The notes under the pieces are model-generated. The model saw nothing but the letters and a program-made list of their open reading frames with translations, was not told where the DNA came from and ran no database searches. The position numbers were made by a program, and so were the translations under genes. This document shows, piece after piece, positions 1 through 5,388 of a DNA stretch of 8,745 nt. How positions within the stretch are numbered: position 1 is the stretch's first letter; every line of letters starts with the position of its first letter. The stretch is from the NCBI GenBank assembly GCA_903881205.1, contig CAIRSC010000050.1, positions 1 to 8,745 of the forward strand. Reading direction: 5' to 3'. Source of the DNA: an uncultured bacterium. GTDB lineage: Bacteria > Patescibacteriota > Minisyncoccia > Phycocordibacterales > UBA2100.

Positions 1-133
1 ACCGGACATTCCCGCTCGCAAGGAATGTGCGGACATCCGTGTAACTCTCTTTCTCCATCAAAGCCTTCAGGTCAGCCATCTTGACGATCCGCCGCCCTAC
101 GTTGACCCCTAGTAAAAACGCTACGTATTCCAT
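1..133 (-). CDS. DUF1697 family protein, N-terminal 44 codons (runs off the window)
   Basis: The ATG at 133-131 opens a frame that stays open to the window edge. It begins MEYVAFLLGVNVG and continues through KMADLKALMEK to RTFLASGNVR. This matches the N-terminal signature of the DUF1697 family (Pfam PF08002), whose members typically start with YxAFLRGINVGG, then (K/V)MxxLxxxxE, then a DVRTYxxSGNVxF strand. Here the usual LRGINVGG is LLGVNVGR. The molecular function of the family is not established; members are small cytosolic proteins of roughly 180 residues, so about three quarters of this one lies outside the window. The start is 15 nt after the ornithine cyclodeaminase stop, which suggests one transcript. 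There is no convincing Shine-Dalgarno; only an AGGCGG abuts the ATG. Family assignment is by recognition of the motif. Confidence 0.75.
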   Translation of the reverse strand, partial: MEYVAFLLGVNVGRRIVKMADLKALMEKESYTDVRTFLASGNVR

Positions 134-148
134 CCGCCTAGGATACCA

Positions 149-1141
149 TTACGGCCTGAGCAGCGAGATAAGGTCCTTAGGATTCTCGAGACTTGGAAGA
201 ATTTCTATTTCTGAGCCTATCCCACGCTCATGGAGGATCCGCATCATCGAGAAATCGGCGAGCGCGAAGCCGACGGAGTCGAAGAGTATTATCCCATCTC
301 TTTCGGTGCGCCCCGGCTTCATTCCCTGCACGATCTCCCACATCTCGTCGTGAGCGACATCGCCTTCGAGATACTGTATCTCACCCTCGTACTTGGTCTG
401 CTCGAAGAATTCCACGACGATCCGTGCATTGCGCACGAGCTCGATATCCAGCTCGGTCTTGCCCGGGCAGTCGCCGCCGATCGCATTGATGAACAGCTGC
501 TTGGTGTCTTTGACCGATGCGTAGTCGAAGAGCTTCACCCGTGCCTTTTCGCAGATACAGGTGGTGAGAATATCGACGCCCTGCACGACTTCGTCGCCGC
601 TTTTACAGGCTACGAGCTCGACCCCGCTTCCCTGCATATTCCTCTCGAACTTCTCCATCGCCGCTTCGTCGCGGTCGTAGTACCGAATAGAAGTAATTGG
701 GAACATCTGTCGCATCGCATACACTTGGAATTCTGACTGTGCTCCTGTGCCGATAAGCCCGAGCACCTTTGAATCAGGCTTCGCCAAGTGTTTCGCGGCG
801 AGTACCGACATAGCGGCAGTGCGGATCGCCGTGAGCAGCGTCATGTCGCATACGAGCTGCGGGTACCCGGTGGCCACATCGGCAAGCATGCCGAGTGCTA
901 CGATCGAGAGCTTTCCGAGCGCAGGATTTCCCGGATGTGCGTTCACGTATTTGTATGAGTAGTGCGCGTTGTCGGCGCACGGCATGAGCTCGAAGACCCC
1001 GTGATCGTAATGAATCGCATGCCGCGCGCTCTTTTTGAACTCCTGCCAACGAGCAAGATCTTCTTCGAGGAACCGGACCGCATCAGTAAAGAGTGCGTCG
1101 AGTCCGAATGTACCAATGTCTTTTGCTGTGATGATTTTCAT
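149..1141 (-). CDS. ocd: Ornithine cyclodeaminase
   Basis: This 330-aa cytosolic enzyme would convert L-ornithine to L-proline and ammonia (EC 4.3.1.12) using tightly bound NAD+. It belongs to the ornithine cyclodeaminase/mu-crystallin family. Diagnostic segments resemble the Pseudomonas-type enzyme rather than the alanine dehydrogenase or ketimine reductase branches: KYVNAHPGN (Lys64), AIRTAA (Arg107), the dinucleotide-binding GTGAQSEFQ (131-139), INAIGGDCPGKTELD (Asp224) and FDSVGFALADFS. Lys64, Arg107 and Asp224 line up with the substrate-binding lysine and arginine and the catalytic aspartate of the P. putida enzyme (K69, R112, D228). Length fits the family, which is usually 330-350 aa. 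The ATG at 1141 has no Shine-Dalgarno; the upstream sequence is AT-rich and comes straight after an intrinsic-terminator-like hairpin that may attenuate transcription. The DUF1697 gene follows 15 nt downstream. Substrate specificity is inferred from motifs. Confidence 0.9.
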   Translation of the reverse strand: MKIITAKDIGTFGLDALFTDAVRFLEEDLARWQEFKKSARHAIHYDHGVFELMPCADNAHYSYKYVNAHPGNPALGKLSIVALGMLADVATGYPQLVCDMTLLTAIRTAAMSVLAAKHLAKPDSKVLGLIGTGAQSEFQVYAMRQMFPITSIRYYDRDEAAMEKFERNMQGSGVELVACKSGDEVVQGVDILTTCICEKARVKLFDYASVKDTKQLFINAIGGDCPGKTELDIELVRNARIVVEFFEQTKYEGEIQYLEGDVAHDEMWEIVQGMKPGRTERDGIILFDSVGFALADFSMMRILHERGIGSEIEILPSLENPKDLISLLRP

Positions 1142-1153
1142 ATTTTTTGAATT

Positions 1154-1179
1154 AAAAAGCCCCGCGAGATGCGGGGTTT
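1154..1179 (-). terminator. Intrinsic terminator in the leader of the cyclodeaminase gene
   Basis: Read on the minus strand, CCCCGC (1176-1171), a five-base loop ATCTC and GCGGGG (1165-1160) form a six-pair GC stem, followed by C and five T (1158-1154). The T run ends 12 nt before the cyclodeaminase ATG. It therefore sits inside the 5' leader of that gene, on the same strand, rather than at the end of a gene. The tuf gene already has a stronger terminator about 145 nt upstream. Confidence 0.75.
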
Positions 1180-1238
1180 GTCGAATAGAAGACGTGCAAT
1201 ATCAGCCCCGCGGCTCGTACATCGAATATGCCGGCGGG
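1159..1238 (-). promoter_or_regulatory. Candidate trp-type attenuator (segments 1-4) controlling ornithine cyclodeaminase
   Basis: Four segments on the minus strand can form alternative hairpins. Segment 1 (1238-1230, CCCGCCGGC) pairs with segment 2 (1214-1207) in eight pairs with one bulged C. Segment 2 (GCGGGG, 1211-1206) can instead pair with segment 3 (CCCCGC, 1176-1171). Segment 3 can also pair with segment 4 (GCGGGG, 1165-1160) to make the terminator. Segments 2 and 4 share the identical nonamer CGCGGGGCT (1212-1204 and 1166-1158), which makes 2:3 and 3:4 mutually exclusive. Segment 1 lies in the proline codons of a short leader ORF, and that ORF's stop codon (1204-1202) directly follows segment 2. 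Predicted logic: stalling at Pro codons frees segment 2, the antiterminator forms and the cyclodeaminase is transcribed. This is inferred from the sequence, with no comparative support available here. Confidence 0.5.
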
Positions 1239-1285
1239 AATGGCAAGATGATTGCTTTTGAAAATGTATATGCACGCTGACTCAT
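1202..1285 (-). CDS. Putative proline-rich leader peptide (27 aa) of the attenuator
   Basis: A 28-codon frame from ATG (1285-1283) to TGA (1204-1202) contains the stretch LPFPPAYSMYEPRG. It has four Pro codons (CCA, CCG, CCG, CCG) and two Arg codons (CGT, CGG) in 27 residues. The start lies six bases after a TATTCT -10-like hexamer, so the predicted transcription start falls on the A of the ATG and the mRNA would be leaderless; no Shine-Dalgarno is needed or seen. The Pro-Pro pair coincides with segment 1 of the candidate attenuator, and the stop codon follows segment 2. The peptide itself would have no function beyond sensing charged tRNA. Coding potential cannot be proven at this length; the case rests on how well the frame fits the RNA segments. 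Confidence 0.4.
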   Translation of the reverse strand: MSQRAYTFSKAIILPFPPAYSMYEPRG

Positions 1286-1291
1286 ATATCG

Positions 1292-1319
1292 AGAATATCA
1301 TGGCCCGGCACGTCTGCAA
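1292..1319 (-). promoter_or_regulatory. Probable promoter of the leader/ornithine cyclodeaminase unit
   Basis: On the minus strand, TTGCAG (1319-1314) and TATTCT (1297-1292) are separated by 16 nt. They match the sigma70-type consensus at four of six and five of six positions. The -35 begins 2 nt after the tuf terminator stem, which is where a promoter for the next unit is expected. The predicted start is near 1285, at the ATG of the leader ORF. Confidence 0.45.
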
Positions 1320-1320
1320 A

Positions 1321-1352
1321 AAGAAAAACCCGCCTTTCGGCGGGTTTTTCTT
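1321..1352 (-). terminator. Bidirectional intrinsic terminator of tuf
   Basis: A perfect 14-bp inverted repeat (1321-1334 and 1339-1352) with a four-base loop (TTTC on the plus strand, GAAA on the minus strand) lies 19 nt after the tuf stop codon. The GC core CCCGCC/GGCGGG is flanked by A5 and T5 tracts, so it should terminate in both directions. No plus-strand gene is visible for it to serve. Confidence 0.93.
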
Positions 1353-1371
1353 GGCTTAAAACAATAGTGAA

Positions 1372-2571
1372 TTAAGCAACAACCTTGGTCACGACGCCTG
1401 CGCCGACAGTCTTACCTCCTTCGCGGATCGCGAAGCGGGTCTGCTCTTCGAGCGCGATTGGCGCTACGAGCTTGACCTTGAAGGTAACGGTGTCGCCTGG
1501 CATAACCATTTCCACGCCTTCAGCGAGGGTCACTTCGCCTGTCACGTCCGTTGTACGAACGTAGAACTGTGGCTTGTAGCCGGTGAAGAACGGGGTGTGA
1601 CGGCCGCCTTCCTCCTTCGTCAGAATGTAAACTTCTGATTCGAATTCGGTGTGAGGCTTCACTGAGCCCGGTGCGCAAAGCACCTGACCACGGTGAACGT
1701 CGTCTTTCTTTGTACCGCGCAGGAGCACGCCGGCGTTGTCGCCTGCCTGACCTTCCTGGAGTGACTTGTTGAACATTTCGATACCGGTCACGGTCGTCTT
1801 CGCAGCATCAACGATACCGACGATTTCGATTTCCTGACCAACCTTGATCATGCCGCGCTCGATGCGGCCCGTTACCACGGTTCCGCGGCCTTCGATCGAG
1901 AACACGTCTTCGATAGGCATGAGGAACGGCTTGGTGACATCGCGTTCAGGTGTCGGGATGTACTCGTCGAGTGCTTTGACGAGTTCCATCACCTTGTCTG
2001 ACCACTCATTTCCCGGCTCCGGATTCTCGAGCGCCTTGAGGCCTGAACCGCGGATGATCGGGGTGTTCTTGCCGTCGAAGCCCTGCTTCTCGAGCAATTC
2101 GCGGACTTCCTCTTCGACGAGGTCGACGAGGTCTTTGTCGTCCACTTGGTCTACCTTGTTCAAGAAGACAATCATCTTCGGAACGCCCACCTGCTTTGCG
2201 AGCAACACGTGCTCACGAGTCTGTGGCATGACGCCGTCGGATGCTGCGATCACGAGGATCGCGCCGTCCATCTGGGCGGCACCGGTGATCATGTTCTTGA
2301 TGTAGTCGGCGTGGCCTGGAGCGTCGACGTGTGCGTAGTGACGGCTCGGTGTCTCGTACTCAGAGTGCGAGAGCGAGATCGTGATTCCGCGTGCCTTCTC
2401 TTCAGGTGCCTTGTCGATCTGGTCGACTCCCTTCACCTGTGCAGAGTATCCGTTGCCGGCCTTCGAGAGGACGGTGAGGATCGCTGCAGTGAGGGTCGTC
2501 TTTCCGTGGTCGACGTGACCGATGGTGCCGACGTTGACGTGCGGCTTTGTGCGATTGAAATCTTCAGCCAT
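1372..2571 (-). CDS. tuf: Elongation factor Tu
   Basis: This 399-aa GTPase delivers aminoacyl-tRNA to the ribosomal A site; it is cytosolic and essential. The three EF-Tu domains are all present. The G domain has GHVDHGKT (18-25), RGITIS with the switch I Thr64, DAPGH (83-87), NKVD (138-141) and SGL (176-178). Beta-barrel domains follow with GRGTVVTGRIERG, LLRGTKKDDVHRGQVL, GGRHTPFFTGYKPQFYVRTTDVTG and the C-terminal FAIREGGKTVGAGVVTKVVA. Two nucleotide-binding motifs differ from the E. coli form: DCPGH is DAPGH and SAL is SGL. Length is normal. The gene stands alone with its own promoter and terminator and is not joined to rpsJ or fusA in this window. There is no standard Shine-Dalgarno next to the ATG; a hairpin occupies that place, and an AAAGGA lies further upstream in another hairpin loop. 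Confidence 0.98.
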   Translation of the reverse strand: MAEDFNRTKPHVNVGTIGHVDHGKTTLTAAILTVLSKAGNGYSAQVKGVDQIDKAPEEKARGITISLSHSEYETPSRHYAHVDAPGHADYIKNMITGAAQMDGAILVIAASDGVMPQTREHVLLAKQVGVPKMIVFLNKVDQVDDKDLVDLVEEEVRELLEKQGFDGKNTPIIRGSGLKALENPEPGNEWSDKVMELVKALDEYIPTPERDVTKPFLMPIEDVFSIEGRGTVVTGRIERGMIKVGQEIEIVGIVDAAKTTVTGIEMFNKSLQEGQAGDNAGVLLRGTKKDDVHRGQVLCAPGSVKPHTEFESEVYILTKEEGGRHTPFFTGYKPQFYVRTTDVTGEVTLAEGVEMVMPGDTVTFKVKLVAPIALEEQTRFAIREGGKTVGAGVVTKVVA

Positions 2572-2617
2572 ATGATTTTGCCGAAATCATGCCGCGCAAT
2601 CGTCCTTTTAGCGCGGC
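2572..2617 (-). promoter_or_regulatory. Two consecutive hairpins immediately before the tuf start codon
   Basis: On the minus strand the first hairpin pairs GCCGCGC (2617-2611) with GCGCGGC (2597-2591). Its 13-nt loop contains AAAAGGACG, the only good Shine-Dalgarno-like element in the tuf leader. The next base starts a second perfect hairpin, ATGATTT (2590-2584), loop CGGCA, AAATCAT (2578-2572), which touches the tuf ATG. The AAGGA is 31-32 nt from the ATG in linear sequence, but only about 12 nt if the second hairpin folds. A role in translation initiation or its control is inferred. Confidence 0.5.
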
Positions 2618-2669
2618 TTTCTTTCGAAATTATTAAGACTACTAATATAATGTGTACGCCAACGCGAGT

Positions 2670-2682
2670 GAGGCCAGGCCTC
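2670..2682 (-). other. GC-rich hairpin in the tuf 5' leader
   Basis: GAGGC CTG GCCTC on the minus strand forms a five-pair stem with a three-base loop. The leader region 2618-2788 holds this hairpin, a smaller one (CGCAC GTCCG GTGCG at about 2782-2768) and short complementary stretches GTCCGG/CCGGAC. I recognise no known riboswitch, tRNA or other named RNA in it. Confidence 0.3.
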
Positions 2683-2788
2683 GGTGTCCGGCTGTGATTT
2701 TCTGCTGAGTGAGTCCGCTGTTCACGGGTTGCTAGGCCGTACGGAGTTCATCGGGGCAAAAGAATACGCACCGGACGTGCGTTTGCAT

Positions 2789-2816
2789 ATACTAACAAAC
2801 GAGGCCGCAGCGTCAA
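2789..2816 (-). promoter_or_regulatory. tuf: tuf promoter
   Basis: On the minus strand TTGACG (2816-2811, five of six to consensus) and TAGTAT (2794-2789, four of six) are separated by 16 nt. This lies just downstream of the terminator of the surface-protein operon. The predicted start is near 2782, giving a leader of about 210 nt before the tuf ATG. Confidence 0.6.
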
Positions 2817-2848
2817 CTTTTCCCTCGAGGAGCGCCACATGTTGTCCC

Positions 2849-2876
2849 AAAACACTCCCCGTTCGGGGAGTGTTTT
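2849..2876 (-). terminator. Intrinsic terminator of the surface-protein operon
   Basis: A perfect 12-bp inverted repeat (2849-2860 and 2865-2876) with loop GAAC on the minus strand lies 25 nt after the stop of the last operon gene. The core ACTCCCC/GGGGAGT ends in T4 on the minus strand and T5 on the plus strand, so it may act both ways. It separates the operon from the tuf promoter. Confidence 0.9.
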
Positions 2877-2901
2877 TCGTTAAGCGCATGTGCTGATACG
2901 A

Positions 2902-3828
2902 CTAGTTCTCTTGGAAGACCGGAATGAGATTGACGGTCGTGGTCGTGATGATCGGCCTATTAAGTGCCGTCATACAGGTGAGCGTATAGACCGTTTGCCC
3001 GTTTATCGGCGACGAGACCTCGCTACCACTGAGTGCGGGTGGGAATCCGGTGACCTGCTGAGCCACCTGATTACCGTCAGCGTCGGTCACGGTCTGAGTA
3101 GTCGTTACCGACTTCGGCCACGTGTCACCATTGGTACTCGTCACGACGCACGATTTGGTGTGACTTGATGTCCATGTGATGGCTGTCGTAGCCCCACGGT
3201 GAAGGAGCTGCGGGAATGCGCGAATACTGCTTGTAGCGAGACGTGCGTCGATCATATCGAGATAGAGCTGATATGTACCACTAACACTCTCGGTCTTCGT
3301 GCTGTCGACGGCACCTATTGTTTCGGTATTCTGATCAAGTGTAATTGTCCCGTCATTGGCCCCGGTGTTTGATGTAGGGATCTTGCACGACGCGCCGGAG
3401 CCGTTTCCGGCAACGACACGAGTGCGCGACTCTTCTATCTGGCAGGCGGAATATTGTGACGTGACGCTGCCGCTACCATTAGTGAACGCACTGTCACTCA
3501 ATGCACAGTGAGTGTGAAGGTTTGCTCTGACGGTGAAATCACCAATGATCGTATTACGGAGCCCGGTATAGATCCGCGATTCCTGGTATGTCATCTGACA
3601 CGTGTTCTGATCGGCACTCTGCGTCACGGTGGCCCATGGGCCCCATGAGCCGTCGGTGCAAGAGCCTGAATCCTGGAAGGTGCGTGTGCAAATAATATCG
3701 GAATTGCCGTGCGCCACGGTGAAACCGGCGCCGAATGCGAGCACGATGACGAGCGCCGCTACTGCGGCCATAAGCCAAGTGAAAAGCTGTCGGGTACTCA
3801 TGCGCGAGACGTTAGAATCGGTTGGCAT
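2902..3828 (-). CDS. Signal-anchored Cys-rich surface protein with C-terminal Ig-like domain and FQEN tail
   Basis: The product is 308 aa and I do not recognise a named gene. An N-terminal hydrophobic segment (about 17-38, WLMAAVAALVIVLAFGAGFT) after Arg-containing residues should act as a signal anchor, leaving the rest outside the membrane. Residues 47-148 hold six cysteines and a SWGPWATVTQ stretch, then ESRIYTG and EESRTRV, which recall thrombospondin type 1 repeats; this is tentative. Residues about 200-308 form an Ig-like domain, with TTAITWTSSHTKSC and NGDTWPKS, then YTLTC and the tail VNLIPVFQEN. It is paralogous to the end of the glycine-rich protein of the same operon but carries an extra segment of about 28 residues. 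Its eight cysteines are consistent with disulfides. It is the last gene of the operon, 12 nt after its neighbour; Met10 (3801) is an alternative start. No catalytic motif is seen. Confidence 0.8.
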   Translation of the reverse strand: MPTDSNVSRMSTRQLFTWLMAAVAALVIVLAFGAGFTVAHGNSDIICTRTFQDSGSCTDGSWGPWATVTQSADQNTCQMTYQESRIYTGLRNTIIGDFTVRANLHTHCALSDSAFTNGSGSVTSQYSACQIEESRTRVVAGNGSGASCKIPTSNTGANDGTITLDQNTETIGAVDSTKTESVSGTYQLYLDMIDARLATSSIRAFPQLLHRGATTAITWTSSHTKSCVVTSTNGDTWPKSVTTTQTVTDADGNQVAQQVTGFPPALSGSEVSSPINGQTVYTLTCMTALNRPIITTTTVNLIPVFQEN

Positions 3829-3840
3829 AATGGGTGATTA

Positions 3841-5331
3841 TTATTTAATCGTATAAAAGGGCGTTTGTATGGTGCCTGTCATATCAAGTACTCTGATACC
3901 CACATTGTCCCAGACTCCGCTTTTGCGGTCAAAGACCCAGAAGGGTGGAAATGTGTACAGCTTATGATCGACGAGGAACGTCCGAGTGATCGGAAAACCG
4001 CGACTCGCTGTAGAAATATCAAGCATCGTCTGCATTTGTGCGTCGGTGAGCTTTCCGGCTGGGTTATTATCCTCGTTTGCGCGCAATACGCTCATCGCCG
4101 CTATTTTGTATGTGAGAAGCATCGGCTTCGAGCTTGCGACATCGAGCTCAGTACTGTCTTGCGTAAAGAATTGTATAAATGGCATGCCGTACGACTGCAT
4201 GAGATTGCCTGCATATCCCATCACTTGATCGAATGTATCGAGCGTCACGAGACTTTGCGGTACCGTATCGCGCGTGAATTCATATATATAGACATCGACC
4301 AGTCCGCGGTATGGCTTTCCGCTCTTGTCGATGATCGCATTCGCCGGGATCTCATACGTACTCGATGTTGCATGGAGAGTGAAGCTACCGTCGGCATTGG
4401 CGCTATCCGCCGGATCGGTGACCGTATGTTTTATTGTGTCGATCGTAACGACTGTTATCGGAGTACCGAGCGCAATGGCATCGGCAGTATATGTCTTCTT
4501 CCCTGCCCCAAGCACGATGAGACTCGCGATGCCCTCAGAGTAATTCCGTTTTACAGCGGAGAGCCGCACTTTTTCCATGGGAAGCGCAGAGATCATGACA
4601 CTATACGCCCCCTTCTCATCGGTAGTCGCACCTTTGTTCTCGGGATGACTGAGTACCGATACCTGCGCGCCCTGCACCGGCCGGCCGCTGATATCTTTCA
4701 CGACACCCACGATCTGTACCGGGATACTTCCGGTGCATCGACTCTTATACTTCGTACAGCTCACTTCGTTGACCGCGTCGCGCTTCGTGTAATTACCTTC
4801 GAGCTCATACATATATGAAAGCTGCCAGAGCTGCTCCGCTGTCGCAGTACCGTTTGTGTATGCATTTTCGAGCCCGTTCTGTGTGGTCTCATACTTCCCC
4901 GCCGCCTGACCTGCATACAATTGATTGTGGAACTGCAATTCCGGCGGGAGCTGAGCGCTCGACACCTCATGCATCGCGGTGGCACCGACGATCTGTGCAC
5001 TCTTCATCTGCGCAGTGATTCCTGCCAGACTATTTGCATCCATACTCGGATACTCTTGTGCGATCTGGTCCGGATTGAAGTAGGCGACGCTTTGATTGCC
5101 GTACGCATCGGTTGTGACGTACCAGAACCCCGCCGACACCTCATGCGGATTGACGCCGGCGGCGAGCAGCGCGTCATTGATCTGCCGACGATTCAGAGCG
5201 ATCTGTTGCTCGTGCGCTTGATCAGCTTGTACCGCGGCGCGGGCATTAACAAAATTTATATACAATTCAAATCCGAGAAATCCGAGAGCAATGAACGCAA
5301 GTACAAGTAACGTTATGACGAGGCGTCGCAT
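3841..5331 (-). CDS. Signal-anchored extracellular protein with carboxypeptidase-regulatory-like domain
   Basis: The predicted product is 496 aa, of unrecognised family overall. I chose the ATG at 5331, which gives MRRLVITLLVLAFIALGF, a textbook signal anchor at residues 2-26. The same frame is open 17 codons further up to a GTG (5382), but that adds a charged stretch before the membrane segment. After the anchor come a polar, probably helical linker (29-60), a region with two close cysteines (C192, C199), and a beta-sandwich-like segment (about 205-273). In that segment VQIVGVVKDISGRPVQGAQV, TDEKGAYSV and RLSAVKRNY resemble the carboxypeptidase regulatory (CarboxypepD_reg) fold. A second segment (about 317-349) with EIPANAIIDKSGKPYRGLVDV resembles the extracellular beta domains of FAM171/CILP-like proteins. 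No peptidase residues are present, so a structural or binding role is inferred. It lies 57 nt downstream of the membrane-protein gene and 12 nt before the last operon gene. Confidence 0.8.
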   Translation of the reverse strand: MRRLVITLLVLAFIALGFLGFELYINFVNARAAVQADQAHEQQIALNRRQINDALLAAGVNPHEVSAGFWYVTTDAYGNQSVAYFNPDQIAQEYPSMDANSLAGITAQMKSAQIVGATAMHEVSSAQLPPELQFHNQLYAGQAAGKYETTQNGLENAYTNGTATAEQLWQLSYMYELEGNYTKRDAVNEVSCTKYKSRCTGSIPVQIVGVVKDISGRPVQGAQVSVLSHPENKGATTDEKGAYSVMISALPMEKVRLSAVKRNYSEGIASLIVLGAGKKTYTADAIALGTPITVVTIDTIKHTVTDPADSANADGSFTLHATSSTYEIPANAIIDKSGKPYRGLVDVYIYEFTRDTVPQSLVTLDTFDQVMGYAGNLMQSYGMPFIQFFTQDSTELDVASSKPMLLTYKIAAMSVLRANEDNNPAGKLTDAQMQTMLDISTASRGFPITRTFLVDHKLYTFPPFWVFDRKSGVWDNVGIRVLDMTGTIQTPFYTIK

Positions 5332-5388
5332 TGCAAAAAGTGTAGCACGCAAATATTCAAGCGCTGGCTGTCTTATTCGCACATGTGT

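Noticed and set aside
1154..1179. Hairpin read as a second, backup terminator of tuf
   Set aside because: Not excluded, but tuf already has a perfect 14-bp terminator, and a promoter and leader ORF fit between the two. The repeated nonamer that makes a competing antiterminator would be coincidental under this reading.
1152..1301. Alternative 49-codon minus-strand ORF across the ocd leader
   Set aside because: Its stop lies in the terminator T run, so it would have to be translated through the terminator hairpin. Its ATG also lies upstream of the predicted transcription start, and it shows no composition related to the pathway.
2623..2651. Plus-strand promoter (TTCGAA, 17 nt, TATAAT) reading toward the terminator at 2849
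   Set aside because: The -10 is perfect but lies in an AT-rich patch and the -35 is poor. No ORF or known RNA follows before the terminator. An antisense RNA to the tuf leader remains possible.
2572..2848. tRNA, RNase P RNA, SRP RNA, 6S or tmRNA in the tuf upstream gap
   Set aside because: I looked for cloverleaf arms with TTCGA-type T loops, the RNase P core and the SRP GGAAG/AGCA loop, and found none.
3865..4818. Plus-strand open frame of 317 codons
   Set aside because: It lies entirely antisense to the signal-anchored protein gene, is rich in Arg, His, Cys and Ile in a shadow-like composition, and shows no domain. The minus-strand frame has a membrane anchor and recognisable folds.
5332..5382. 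N-terminal extension of the signal-anchored protein from GTG 5382
   Set aside because: The added 17 residues precede a standard signal anchor that begins at ATG 5331 and do not look like part of an export signal. The extension is open frame but unlikely to be translated.
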